Part shown: piece by piece, positions 1 to 5,743 of the stretch
How the letters are laid out: the number at the start of each line of letters is the position of its first letter
How positions within the stretch are numbered: the stretch's first letter is position 1
NCBI GenBank assembly: GCA_944333375.1
Contig: CALVKX010000035.1
Location: forward strand, 1 to 12,841
Source: an uncultured Eubacteriales bacterium
Lineage (GTDB): Bacteria; Bacillota_A; Clostridia; Christensenellales; Aristaeellaceae
Length of the DNA: 12,841 nt
Reading direction: 5' to 3'
Translations under genes and position numbers: made by a program
Notes under the pieces: model-generated
What the model was told of the DNA's origin: nothing
Seen by the model: the letters and a program-made list of their open reading frames with translations, nothing else
Databases searched by the model: none

Positions 1-546
1 GTCATAGCGGTTGCCCGCCCGGATGAGCTTTTCCAGCGCATCGGTCACAAGCCCCTTCTCCCCATAGCTGCCGTCGTCGGTCATCATGCGAAATTCGTCG
101 CTTACGGCCCGAAAGTCATCCTCGAGAATGACCAGGTCGCGGCTTCTGAAGCCTACCACGCTGTGGACCGTGGCGCCGAGGCTGTTGAGCTTCTTGGCGA
201 TCGGGTAGGCGATGGCGCAGCCCACGCCGCCTCCTACGATGCAGACCTTTCGGAGCCCTTCTGTCTCCGTCGCCTTCCCAAGCGGCCCCACCAGGTCATG
301 CAGGCTGTCCCCGGCCCCGAGGGTATTAAGCTCCATCGTGCCCGCCCCCACGATCTGATAGATGACCGTCACGGTGCCCGCCTCGCGGTCAAAGTCGGCC
401 ACCGTCAGGGGGATGCGCTCGCTTTCCTCCTTTGCACGCAGTATCACAAACTGTCCCGGCTCGGCCTTGCGGGCAATGCGCGGCGCCGTTACCTCCATGC
501 GTACGACCGTTGGATTGAGCGCTTCCTTGCGGATGATTTCAAACAT
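1..546 (-). CDS. Ferredoxin:NADP oxidoreductase / sulfide dehydrogenase FAD-NAD-binding subunit (NfnA/SudB-like), 5' part only
   Basis: This is a partial gene. The first 182 codons are present and the rest lies beyond the left edge; family members have about 280 residues. The reading frame has no stop and matches the alpha subunit of NADH-dependent ferredoxin:NADP oxidoreductase/sulfide dehydrogenase. The flavin-binding motif ERIPLT lies near residue 58, GPLG follows near residue 94, and the nucleotide-binding segment IVGGGVGCAIAYPIAKKL follows. The C-terminal Cys-rich [2Fe-2S] site expected in the family would be outside the window. The ATG at 546-544 is supported by a GGGAGGG Shine-Dalgarno about 10 bases upstream, inside ridA, and the start overlaps the ridA stop by 8 bases. 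The family moves electrons between NAD(P)H and ferredoxin in the cytoplasm, normally with a large GltA/NfnB-like partner, which would be expected just to the left. The family call is strong. Whether the enzyme is a bifurcating transhydrogenase or has another role cannot be told here. Confidence 0.85.
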   Translation of the reverse strand, partial: MFEIIRKEALNPTVVRMEVTAPRIARKAEPGQFVILRAKEESERIPLTVADFDREAGTVTVIYQIVGAGTMELNTLGAGDSLHDLVGPLGKATETEGLRKVCIVGGGVGCAIAYPIAKKLNSLGATVHSVVGFRSRDLVILEDDFRAVSDEFRMMTDDGSYGEKGLVTDALEKLIRAGNRYD

Positions 547-934
547 GTTCTTCATTCCCTCCCATGGCGATACATTCGATCTCCACCAGCCCGCCCTTGG
601 GCAGCGCGGCGACCTGAACGCAGCTGCGCGCAGGGGGATCATCGGTGAAAAAACGCTGGTATACCGCGTTGACGGCGGCAAAGTCCCCCAGATCGGAAAG
701 AAAAACCGTGGTTTTGACGATGTCGGCGTAACCCAGGCCCGCCGCTTGCAAAATGGCGCCCAGGTTGCGCAGGGCCTGCTCCGCCTGCGCCTCCACGCCC
801 TGGGCGAGCGTGCCGGTGGCGGGGTTGAGCCCCAACTGGCCGGAGGCAAACAGCAGCCTTCCGCAGCGCACGGCCTGCGAGTAGGGCCCGATGGCCGCGG
901 GGGCGGATGGGGTATGGACGATGGCTTTGCTCAT
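539..934 (-). CDS. ridA: RidA family reactive enamine/imine deaminase
   Basis: A 131-residue protein of normal RidA (YjgF/YER057c/UK114) length. RidA hydrolyses reactive enamine/imine intermediates released by PLP enzymes such as threonine dehydratase, protecting other PLP enzymes in the cytoplasm. Visible family marks are GPYSQA at residues 16-21, FASGQLGLNP at about 29-38, and the C-terminal signature ARSCVQVAALPKGGLVEIE at 102-120. That signature contains the catalytic-type arginine (R103, equivalent to Arg105 of characterised RidA) and glutamate E120, so the active subgroup is likely. The ATG at 934-932 follows a GGGAAGGGAG purine stretch. The gene is the first of an operon: its stop overlaps the start of the downstream nfnA-like gene by 8 bases. 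It is driven by the promoter at 972-1000. Confidence 0.93.
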   Translation of the reverse strand: MSKAIVHTPSAPAAIGPYSQAVRCGRLLFASGQLGLNPATGTLAQGVEAQAEQALRNLGAILQAAGLGYADIVKTTVFLSDLGDFAAVNAVYQRFFTDDPPARSCVQVAALPKGGLVEIECIAMGGNEEHV

Positions 935-953
935 CAGAAAGGACTCCCTTCCC

Positions 954-965
954 GTTGTTTACAAC
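954..965. promoter_or_regulatory. Palindrome at the ridA transcription start, possible operator
   Basis: The 12-bp sequence GTTGTTTACAAC has perfect 5-base arms (GTTGT/ACAAC) around a 2-base centre. It lies immediately downstream of the -10 and covers the predicted start point. A protein bound here would block the promoter, so it is a candidate repressor site. The regulator is unknown, and the symmetry could be chance in A/T-rich DNA. Confidence 0.4.
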
Positions 966-971
966 AAAAAG

Positions 972-1000
972 ATTGTATCATTCCCAAAGCCGGATGTAAA
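972..1000 (-). promoter_or_regulatory. Sigma-A-type promoter for ridA-nfnA
   Basis: Read on the minus strand, a -35 TTTACA (995-1000) and a -10 TACAAT (972-977) are separated by exactly 17 bases. The -10 is also preceded by TGA, giving an extended -10. Each hexamer matches the consensus at 5 of 6 positions. The expected start is near 965, about 30 bases before the ridA ATG. Confidence 0.75.
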
Positions 1001-1015
1001 GCGAAACAGGTCATG

Positions 1016-1038
1016 AAAAGCGCCTGATGCGCAGGTGC
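1016..1038 (-). terminator. Second intrinsic terminator after the HTH gene
   Basis: On the minus strand GCACCTG, a CGCAT loop and CAGGCGC form a 7-bp stem with one G-T pair, followed by TTTT. It lies just after the first terminator and directly before the ridA promoter. It would act as a back-up stop that insulates ridA-nfnA from the upstream gene. The T-run is short, so it is weaker than the first. Confidence 0.5.
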
Positions 1039-1046
1039 TGCGGGAC

Positions 1047-1088
1047 AAAAAAAGCGGTTTTCACCGCTTGCCCGGCGCAAACCGCTTT
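1047..1088 (-). terminator. Intrinsic terminator of the HTH gene with two alternative hairpins
   Basis: On the minus strand AAGCGG-TGAAAA-CCGCTT (1069-1052) is followed by a run of seven T. The arm CCGCTT can also pair with an upstream copy: AAAGCGGTTT (1088-1079) and AAACCGCTTT (1060-1051) are perfect 10-base inverted repeats, the first touching the stop codon. The two hairpins exclude each other, and either one ends at the T-run. Confidence 0.75.
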
Positions 1089-2530
1089 CAGACGCTTTCC
1101 GAGAATTTCCTTTCATAGCCGGCATAGAGCTCGTGCAGAAGGCGCAGGCTTTCCTGCCGCGAATGGCAGCGCTCCCTAAGGACCGTCTCGTGGAAGAAGC
1201 TCGTATACTGGCGGACGAAATCCGGGTAGGTGATAAGGACATAATCATAGCCGGCGTTGAGGTTGTAGTCCGTGTCATACTCGGAGATGGCCACGCCCAG
1301 GCGGTCAAAAGCGACGCTGAGATACCGGCTGCGATAATCCGCCTTTAGGAGCATGGGGCTGAAGGCGGCGTTTTGCCCGGCGAAGCTGAGCATGGTGGAG
1401 AAGATGCGCAGGCGCTCCGACGGCAGGAAAGGACGCAGGCCGATGAAGTGGTCGAGGCTTTTCCCGGTTTCCAGAAAGCGCCTGCAACCCTCGAGGCTCA
1501 AGGTGATGACGGTGGGCTTTTTCTTGGTATAAAAATTTTGAAAGCGCTGCTCGTGCAGCGGCCCAACGCGCCGGATCAGCTGTTCGGCCGTCCCGGGGGC
1601 GAGAAACACGCTGTCTCTGAGCGCCTCCGCCGCAATGGCCGTAGGCACCTGCAGGAGGCTTAGATCCGAGCCGTAGGAGAAGGTGGCGCGGTTGAGCTCG
1701 CGGCTGAGGCAGGACATGATGAAGGAGGCATAGTCCGAGCGGGTCTGCTCAAAGGCCATGAGGGGAATGGGCTTGGACGAAAGATCGTCGATAATACGGC
1801 AGAAGAAGGGATAGATGCCGGCGGCGCTGGCGTTGGGAAGCTCATAGGCCGTCGTGGCGCTGCTGATGATGTAAAACTGCTCCTGCACGTGATGGCCGAA
1901 GCGTGCGCTCAAAATGAGCATGCTGCCATTGAGGGCGGGCTGCTGGCCGGTAAGGGTCCAGGAGGGAAAGAGGTAGGGGGAATAGCGCCGGTCAAAAAGG
2001 ACGGGGGAGACGCAGGCGATGAATTCCGCCGCGTTGAGGCCATGAACGTCCGGCTGGAGGTAGTGGCGCATATGAAGCCTGCGGTCGGGGTCGGCGAAAA
2101 AGGGTTGCAGGGCGGAAATCAGAGAGGGATAGATGGTGTTAAAGCAGAGGATGCTGATCTCGTCGGCAGTGAGCAGCGGTTCCAGGCGGCGCTGCAGCGG
2201 TGGACCGCCGCTGAGAAGACAGACCTCGTGCTCAGCGGCCTGCGGCTCCGAAAGAAGCAGATCAATGGACCGGCGGCTGGTATATTCGCTCAGACCCACC
2301 CGGCTGACCTCGAGGCTCAACCGCAGATCCTCACATTCCTCCCCGGAAAAAAGCCCGCTTTCGCACAGCCTCGCATACAGGTCGGAGCGCTTGGCCTCGC
2401 TCAGCTCGCCGGCCAGCGCCCGGCGAAGGTCCGTGCGGGCACCAATGCGCGCTCCCAGTGCGCTGGCCGTGAGACGGTGGTCTTTGAGCAGTTGGTCAAG
2501 ACGCTGCGAGAATGTTTTGTAATATGCCAT
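1088..2530 (-). CDS. Helix-turn-helix protein with a large C-terminal domain of unknown function
   Basis: The encoded protein has 480 residues. Residues about 5-50 look like a lambda-repressor-type (XRE) helix-turn-helix: FSQRLDQLLKDHRLTASALG followed by ARIGARTDLRRALAGELSEA. The remaining 430 residues do not match a family I recognise. They are soluble in character with mixed hydrophobic segments, no clear membrane span and no recognisable enzyme motif; a sensor or effector domain is possible but not shown. I chose the ATG at 2530 rather than the in-frame ATG at 2590 because the latter lies inside the predicted -10 element. The 2530 start has GAGGAAAG about 13 bases upstream, a rather long spacing. 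The gene is monocistronic, closed by tandem terminators, and divergent from the Amidase_6 gene. It may regulate itself and that neighbour through the repeated elements in the shared gap (inference). Confidence 0.7.
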   Translation of the reverse strand: MAYYKTFSQRLDQLLKDHRLTASALGARIGARTDLRRALAGELSEAKRSDLYARLCESGLFSGEECEDLRLSLEVSRVGLSEYTSRRSIDLLLSEPQAAEHEVCLLSGGPPLQRRLEPLLTADEISILCFNTIYPSLISALQPFFADPDRRLHMRHYLQPDVHGLNAAEFIACVSPVLFDRRYSPYLFPSWTLTGQQPALNGSMLILSARFGHHVQEQFYIISSATTAYELPNASAAGIYPFFCRIIDDLSSKPIPLMAFEQTRSDYASFIMSCLSRELNRATFSYGSDLSLLQVPTAIAAEALRDSVFLAPGTAEQLIRRVGPLHEQRFQNFYTKKKPTVITLSLEGCRRFLETGKSLDHFIGLRPFLPSERLRIFSTMLSFAGQNAAFSPMLLKADYRSRYLSVAFDRLGVAISEYDTDYNLNAGYDYVLITYPDFVRQYTSFFHETVLRERCHSRQESLRLLHELYAGYERKFSESV

Positions 2531-2580
2531 CGCAATGCACGCTGCTTTCCTCGTTTTTTTCAATCGCTTCGGGTCGTGTA

Positions 2581-2600
2581 AACATATCATAACATATCAT
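2581..2600. repeat. Tandem 10-bp direct repeat in the promoter, possible operator
   Basis: AACATATCAT occurs twice in exact tandem, a spacing of about one helical turn that puts both copies on the same DNA face. It covers the -10 and start region of the HTH gene. This arrangement suits cooperative binding by a regulator. Nearby symmetric elements are CCGTACGG (2601-2608) and GGAAA-GCA-TTTCC (2610-2622, overlapping the -35). Confidence 0.5.
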
Positions 2601-2614
2601 CCGTACGGTGGAAA
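2586..2614 (-). promoter_or_regulatory. Promoter of the HTH gene
   Basis: On the minus strand a -35 TTTCCA (2609-2614) and a -10 TATGAT (2586-2591) are separated by 17 bases. The expected start is near 2579, giving a leader of about 50 bases before the ATG at 2530. The element overlaps the tandem repeat at 2581-2600 and the inverted repeat at 2610-2622. No equally good promoter was found on the plus strand of this gap for the Amidase_6 gene. Confidence 0.55.
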
Positions 2615-2622
2615 GCATTTCC
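2610..2622. repeat. Inverted repeat overlapping the HTH-gene -35
   Basis: GGAAA and TTTCC flank a GCA centre, giving perfect 5-base arms. The left arm overlaps the -35 hexamer of the HTH-gene promoter. It could be a regulator half-site pair. The arms are short and simple, so chance is a real alternative. Confidence 0.3.
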
Positions 2623-2690
2623 TTTGTACTGGATTCTCCGGGACGCCGCGTGGCGCCCGCGCATAGGATGGCGCGAGGGGGGAATCGAGC

Positions 2691-3176
2691 ATGCGAAACG
2701 GCTATGACGACGCGGCAGCCGTGGCCTACGCCAGACGCTGGGCCATGGCGCGAAACCCGATTTACTTGGATTTTCACGGGCTGGGAGGGGACTGCACGAA
2801 CTTCGTATCCCAATGCCTTTACGCGGGAAGCGGGGTGATGAACCCAACGCCGGTCTATGGCTGGTACTATCGCACAGGGAACGACCGCACCCCCTCCTGG
2901 ACAGGGGTGGAATACCTCTACCGCTTTTTGACGGCCAACAAGGGAGCAGGACCCTACGCGTCCGAGACGGATGCGGCGGGCGCGCAGCCGGGAGACGTGG
3001 TTCAGCTCGCGCTCAGGGGCGCGGGGTTCAGCCATACGGCGCTGATTGTCGCGGTACGTGATGGGGAACACTACGTGGCGGCGCACACCCTTGACTCCTG
3101 GATGCGGCCGCTGTCGGACTACCGCCAGCCCGTGCGGAGATTCCTGCATATTCTGGGCGTGCGCGGGGACAGATAA
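2691..3176 (+). CDS. Small Amidase_6-type (papain-like) putative amidase
   Basis: The 161-residue protein matches the putative amidase domain (Amidase_6) across its whole length. Visible marks are an N-terminal YDDAAAVAYARRWAMARNP helix, then GGDCTNFVSQCLYAG at residues 32-46 with the likely nucleophile Cys35. Further on come GW-Y near 57-60, PSW at 68-70, QPGDVVQ at 99-105, SHTALI at 114-119 with the likely catalytic His115, and AAHTLDSW at 130-137. Related domains cleave amide bonds in cell-wall peptides or other substrates; the substrate here is unknown. No signal peptide or membrane segment precedes the domain, so unlike many relatives this copy is predicted to stay in the cytoplasm. The ATG at 2691 has an AGGGGGG ribosome binding site about 8 bases upstream. 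The gene is divergent from the HTH gene and 79 bases upstream of the MATE gene, with no terminator seen between. Confidence 0.8.
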   Translation: MRNGYDDAAAVAYARRWAMARNPIYLDFHGLGGDCTNFVSQCLYAGSGVMNPTPVYGWYYRTGNDRTPSWTGVEYLYRFLTANKGAGPYASETDAAGAQPGDVVQLALRGAGFSHTALIVAVRDGEHYVAAHTLDSWMRPLSDYRQPVRRFLHILGVRGDR

Positions 3177-3183
3177 AGACCGC

Positions 3184-3230
3184 TTGCGCCTCCTGTGGCA
3201 AATGTGGTATCATAGCACGCTTGCTACAAT
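3184..3230 (+). promoter_or_regulatory. Candidate promoter(s) for the MATE transporter
   Basis: Two overlapping candidates are visible. One has -35 TTGCGC (3184-3189) and -10 TATCAT (3208-3213) with 18 bases between and TGG before the -10. The other is an extended -10 TGC-TACAAT (3222-3230) without a good -35. Either gives a short leader before the ATG at 3256. Read-through from the Amidase_6 gene is also possible. Confidence 0.4.
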
Positions 3231-3255
3231 CCGCGTTGGAAAGAGGGGCGCACAC

Positions 3256-4617
3256 ATGCGGCGGGAAAACGACCTGGGGAGGGATCCCATCGGAGGGCTG
3301 GTGCTGAGGATCGCGCTGCCCAGCATGCTGGCGCAGTTTGTCAGCGTGCTCTACAGCATCGTCGATCGCATGTATATCGGCCACATTCCGCAGGTGGGCG
3401 GCCTGGCGCTGGCGGGCGTGGGCGTATGCGGGCCGGTGGTCACGCTGGTGGGGTCTGCCGCCTCGCTGATCGGCGTGGGTGGCGCTCCTCTGATGAGCAT
3501 GCGCATGGGAGAGGGCAAGGTCGACCAGGCCCGGCGGATCGTCGCCAACTGCTTTGTGATGCTTTGCGTGCTGTCGGTGGCGCTGGTGGCTATGCTCCTG
3601 CCCATCCGCGAGCCCATGCTCATGCTCTTTGGCGCAAGCGAAGCGACCCTGCCCTTTGCCGGAGCCTATTTTTCCGTCTACCTGTGCGGAACGCCCTTTG
3701 CGCTGCTTTCGGCGGGCATGTGCCAGTTCATCATTTCCCAGGGCTTTTCGGCGCAGGCCATGTTTTCGGTGGTGCTGGGCGCGGTGATGAACATTGCGCT
3801 GGACCCGCTGTTTATCTATGCCTTTGACATGGGGGTGACGGGCGCCGCCGTAGCCACGGTGCTTTCCCAGATGGGAAGCTGCGCGTTCGTGCTCGCCTTT
3901 CTCTTTGGCCGAAGGCCGCCCGTGCGCATCACCTTTTCGGGCTACGATCCCCGCGTGATGGGGCGGGTGCTTGCCATCGGCTTTACCCCCTTTGCCATCA
4001 TCGCGGCGGACAACCTCATGATTATCGCCATGAACGCGATTCTCAGGCACTACGGTGGACCGGCGGAGGGGGACATGCTGCTGACGTGCGCCACCATCGC
4101 GCAGAGCTTTATGCTGGTGGTCACCATGCCCCTGGGCGGGATCAGCAGCAGCACGCAGACGATTCTCAGCTTCAACTACGGCGCGCGCAAGACCGGGCGG
4201 GTTGAGGAGGCGCAAAAGCGTATCTTCATTCTATGCGCGGCCTATACGGGCCTGATGACGCTGGTCGCCTGGACCTGCGGGGGCATTTTTTCACGCCTGT
4301 TCACCACGGACGCGCAGATCACGGCGGAGGCGGTCCGGGCCATCCGCGTGTGCAGCCTGGCGCTGGTGCCGCTGGGCATCCAGTACGAGATCGTGGACGG
4401 CTTCACCGCGCTGGGCCAGGTTCGCTACTCGTTGCCTTTGTCTTTCTGGCGAAAGCTGGTCTATTTTGTGGCGCTGTTCATCCTCCCGTCGCTCTTTGGC
4501 GCGCGGGCGGCGTTCTATGCGGAAACCGCGTCGGACATCGCAGGTCCGGCGGTATCAATCGCAGTATACGCGCTGGCCATCCGGCGCATCCTTGCGCGGC
4601 GCAGGGAGGCGGCCTAA
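3256..4617 (+). CDS. MATE family multidrug/cation antiporter
   Basis: The 453-residue, strongly hydrophobic protein has the length and twelve-helix pattern of MATE transporters, which export drugs or toxic metabolites across the inner membrane using a Na+ or H+ gradient. Family marks are the N-terminal PIGGLVLRIALPSMLAQF at residues 11-28, VDRMYIGHIP at 36-45, an SLIGVGGAPLMSMRMG-like segment at 70-84, and NIALDPLFIY at 179-188, which holds the conserved Asp184. It resembles the MepA/DinF-like Firmicutes branch; the substrate cannot be inferred. The frame is open further upstream to 3046, but ATG 3256 is chosen because it follows AAGAGGGG at a 7-base spacing and starts just before the first helix. 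The stop TAA interlocks with the TAG of the convergent gluQ, leaving no room for a terminator. Confidence 0.92.
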   Translation: MRRENDLGRDPIGGLVLRIALPSMLAQFVSVLYSIVDRMYIGHIPQVGGLALAGVGVCGPVVTLVGSAASLIGVGGAPLMSMRMGEGKVDQARRIVANCFVMLCVLSVALVAMLLPIREPMLMLFGASEATLPFAGAYFSVYLCGTPFALLSAGMCQFIISQGFSAQAMFSVVLGAVMNIALDPLFIYAFDMGVTGAAVATVLSQMGSCAFVLAFLFGRRPPVRITFSGYDPRVMGRVLAIGFTPFAIIAADNLMIIAMNAILRHYGGPAEGDMLLTCATIAQSFMLVVTMPLGGISSSTQTILSFNYGARKTGRVEEAQKRIFILCAAYTGLMTLVAWTCGGIFSRLFTTDAQITAEAVRAIRVCSLALVPLGIQYEIVDGFTALGQVRYSLPLSFWRKLVYFVALFILPSLFGARAAFYAETASDIAGPAVSIAVYALAIRRILARRREAA

Positions 4618-5546
4618 AGCCAGTCCGGCAGGCGGATGTCGGCGCGGCGGACCCGGGTCCAGTCAAAGGCGGCGATCAGCTCCTCCATCTCCGCCGGACG
4701 GTCCTCCTCCAGAAGACCCGCCGCGTGCGCGAGCATGCCGATCAGCCGCCGGGGCGGATAGCGTTTGGACAGGGCGCTCAGATCCAGATCCCGGTCACGC
4801 TTGGCCAGCCGCCGCCCGGCGGCGTCGGTGAGCAACGGAATATGGTAGTAGCGCGGGACGGGGAAGCCGAGCTCCCGGATCAAATAGAGCTGGCGGGGGG
4901 TGGCGGTGAGGATGTCGCGCCCGCGCACAACCTCCGTCACGCCGGAAAGCGCATCGTCCACGACCACGGCGAGCTGGTAGCCAAACAGCCCGTCCGAACG
5001 GCGGATGATGAAGTCCCCGCAGTCCCGGGCGAGGTTTTCCCGCTGTAGGCCCTGCAGCCCGTCCACAAAGGAAACGTCCTCGTCGGGCACGCGCACGCGC
5101 ATGGCGGGACGCCTTGAGAGCGAGAGCTGAGCCGCCTGCGCCTGCGTAAGATGGGCGCAGCGGCCCTGATAGACGCGCTGGGTATCGCCCAGGTTGGGCG
5201 CTGCCGAGGCCTCCTGCTGGAGCTGCGCACGCGTGCAGAAGCAGGGATAGACCAGCCCCTTTTCCCCGAGGCGCTCCAGAAATTCCTGATAGATGGCCGT
5301 GCGTTCGCTCTGCCACAGGGGCGGCGCGTCCCATTTGAAGCCGAACCAGGCGAGGTCCTCCACCGCCTGCAGCGCCAGACGCCGGGGACAGCGCGGCGCG
5401 TCAAGGTCCTCGATGCGCAGCAAAAAACGGCCGCCTGCGCGGCGGACGGACAGGTACGATATGAGCGCGCACAGCAGGTTGCCCAGGTGCAGCCGCCCGC
5501 TTGGCGTAGGCGCGAAGCGGCCGGTTGCGGGGGAGGGAGCGGTCAT
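4614..5546 (-). CDS. gluQ: Glutamyl-queuosine tRNA(Asp) synthetase
   Basis: The protein has 310 residues and is a GluRS catalytic core without an anticodon-binding domain. GluQ (YadB) activates glutamate and attaches it to the queuosine base at position 34 of tRNA-Asp. The class I signatures are present: FAPTPSGRLHLGN at residues 11-23 (HIGH-type) and RLAKRD at 246-251 (KMSKR-type). The Zn-binding set of the family also appears: C102 and C104 in PCFC, then Y126 and C130 in VYQGRC. RIEDLDAPR at 44-52 is typical. I chose ATG 5546 because AGGTGG sits 4-5 bases upstream and the -10 at 5580-5585 lies between it and the longer start at 5651. The gene is best known in Proteobacteria. A discriminating GluRS paralogue is less likely given the length and the Cys set. 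Confidence 0.85.
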   Translation of the reverse strand: MTAPSPATGRFAPTPSGRLHLGNLLCALISYLSVRRAGGRFLLRIEDLDAPRCPRRLALQAVEDLAWFGFKWDAPPLWQSERTAIYQEFLERLGEKGLVYPCFCTRAQLQQEASAAPNLGDTQRVYQGRCAHLTQAQAAQLSLSRRPAMRVRVPDEDVSFVDGLQGLQRENLARDCGDFIIRRSDGLFGYQLAVVVDDALSGVTEVVRGRDILTATPRQLYLIRELGFPVPRYYHIPLLTDAAGRRLAKRDRDLDLSALSKRYPPRRLIGMLAHAAGLLEEDRPAEMEELIAAFDWTRVRRADIRLPDWL

Positions 5547-5579
5547 GGAGCCACCTCGTTTCCAAAATAACACGCTCCC

Positions 5580-5608
5580 ATTATACCCAATCCCGTGATG
5601 GAAGACAA
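5580..5608 (-). promoter_or_regulatory. Promoter of gluQ
   Basis: On the minus strand a -35 TTGTCT (5603-5608) and a perfect -10 TATAAT (5580-5585) are separated by 17 bases. The expected start near 5573 gives a leader of about 27 bases containing the ribosome binding site. Confidence 0.65.
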
Positions 5609-5631
5609 CGGCGAGGCAGGGCATAAAAATA

Positions 5632-5645
5632 GTATCATGTGATAC
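5632..5645. promoter_or_regulatory. 14-bp palindrome in the gluQ/flavoenzyme intergenic region, possible operator
   Basis: GTATCA and TGATAC flank a TG centre, with perfect 6-base arms. Its centre lies about 75 bases upstream of the predicted flavoenzyme start. It also overlaps a possible extended -10 (TGATACAAT, 5640-5648). It may bind an activator for the flavoenzyme or a shared regulator of both divergent genes (inference). The arm orientation does not match the usual Fnr/Crp half-sites. Confidence 0.4.
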
Positions 5646-5700
5646 AATCATTTTGAAGAAAACGTTCCTGAGCGATATCGGAGTAAAGATGCGAAATGCT

Positions 5701-5706
5701 TATAAT
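5701..5706 (+). promoter_or_regulatory. -10 element for the flavoenzyme gene
   Basis: A perfect TATAAT lies 37 bases before the ATG, but the position 17 bases upstream (TCGGAG, 5678-5683) is a poor -35. A consensus -10 with a poor -35 is typical of activator-dependent promoters. The palindrome at 5632-5645 lies upstream at a distance compatible with activation. Confidence 0.5.
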
Positions 5707-5743
5707 AGAGGCAGCATCTTGTACTTCGGAAGGAGCGTTCCAA

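Noticed and set aside
2133..2581. Open frames on the plus strand inside the HTH gene.
   Set aside because: They overlap a coherent minus-strand protein with promoter, ribosome binding site and terminators. The plus-strand products look like shadows.
2528..2590. The ATG at 2590 as the start of the HTH protein.
   Set aside because: It lies within the predicted -10 (2586-2591), upstream of the expected transcription start, and the extra 20 residues are not HTH-like.
5632..5645. Assigning the palindrome as an Fnr or Crp site for the regulator at 7716-8393.
   Set aside because: The arms GTATCA/TGATAC do not match TTGAT-N4-ATCAA or TGTGA-N6-TCACA, and no such match is present at the regulator's own gene.
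972..5648. GTATCAT/ATGATAC shared by the ridA promoter (975-981), the MATE promoter (3207-3213) and the flavoenzyme upstream region (5632-5638) as a common regulator motif.
   Set aside because: In the first two cases the motif coincides with -10 elements (TACAAT on one strand, TATCAT on the other). The similarity is better explained by sigma-A recognition.
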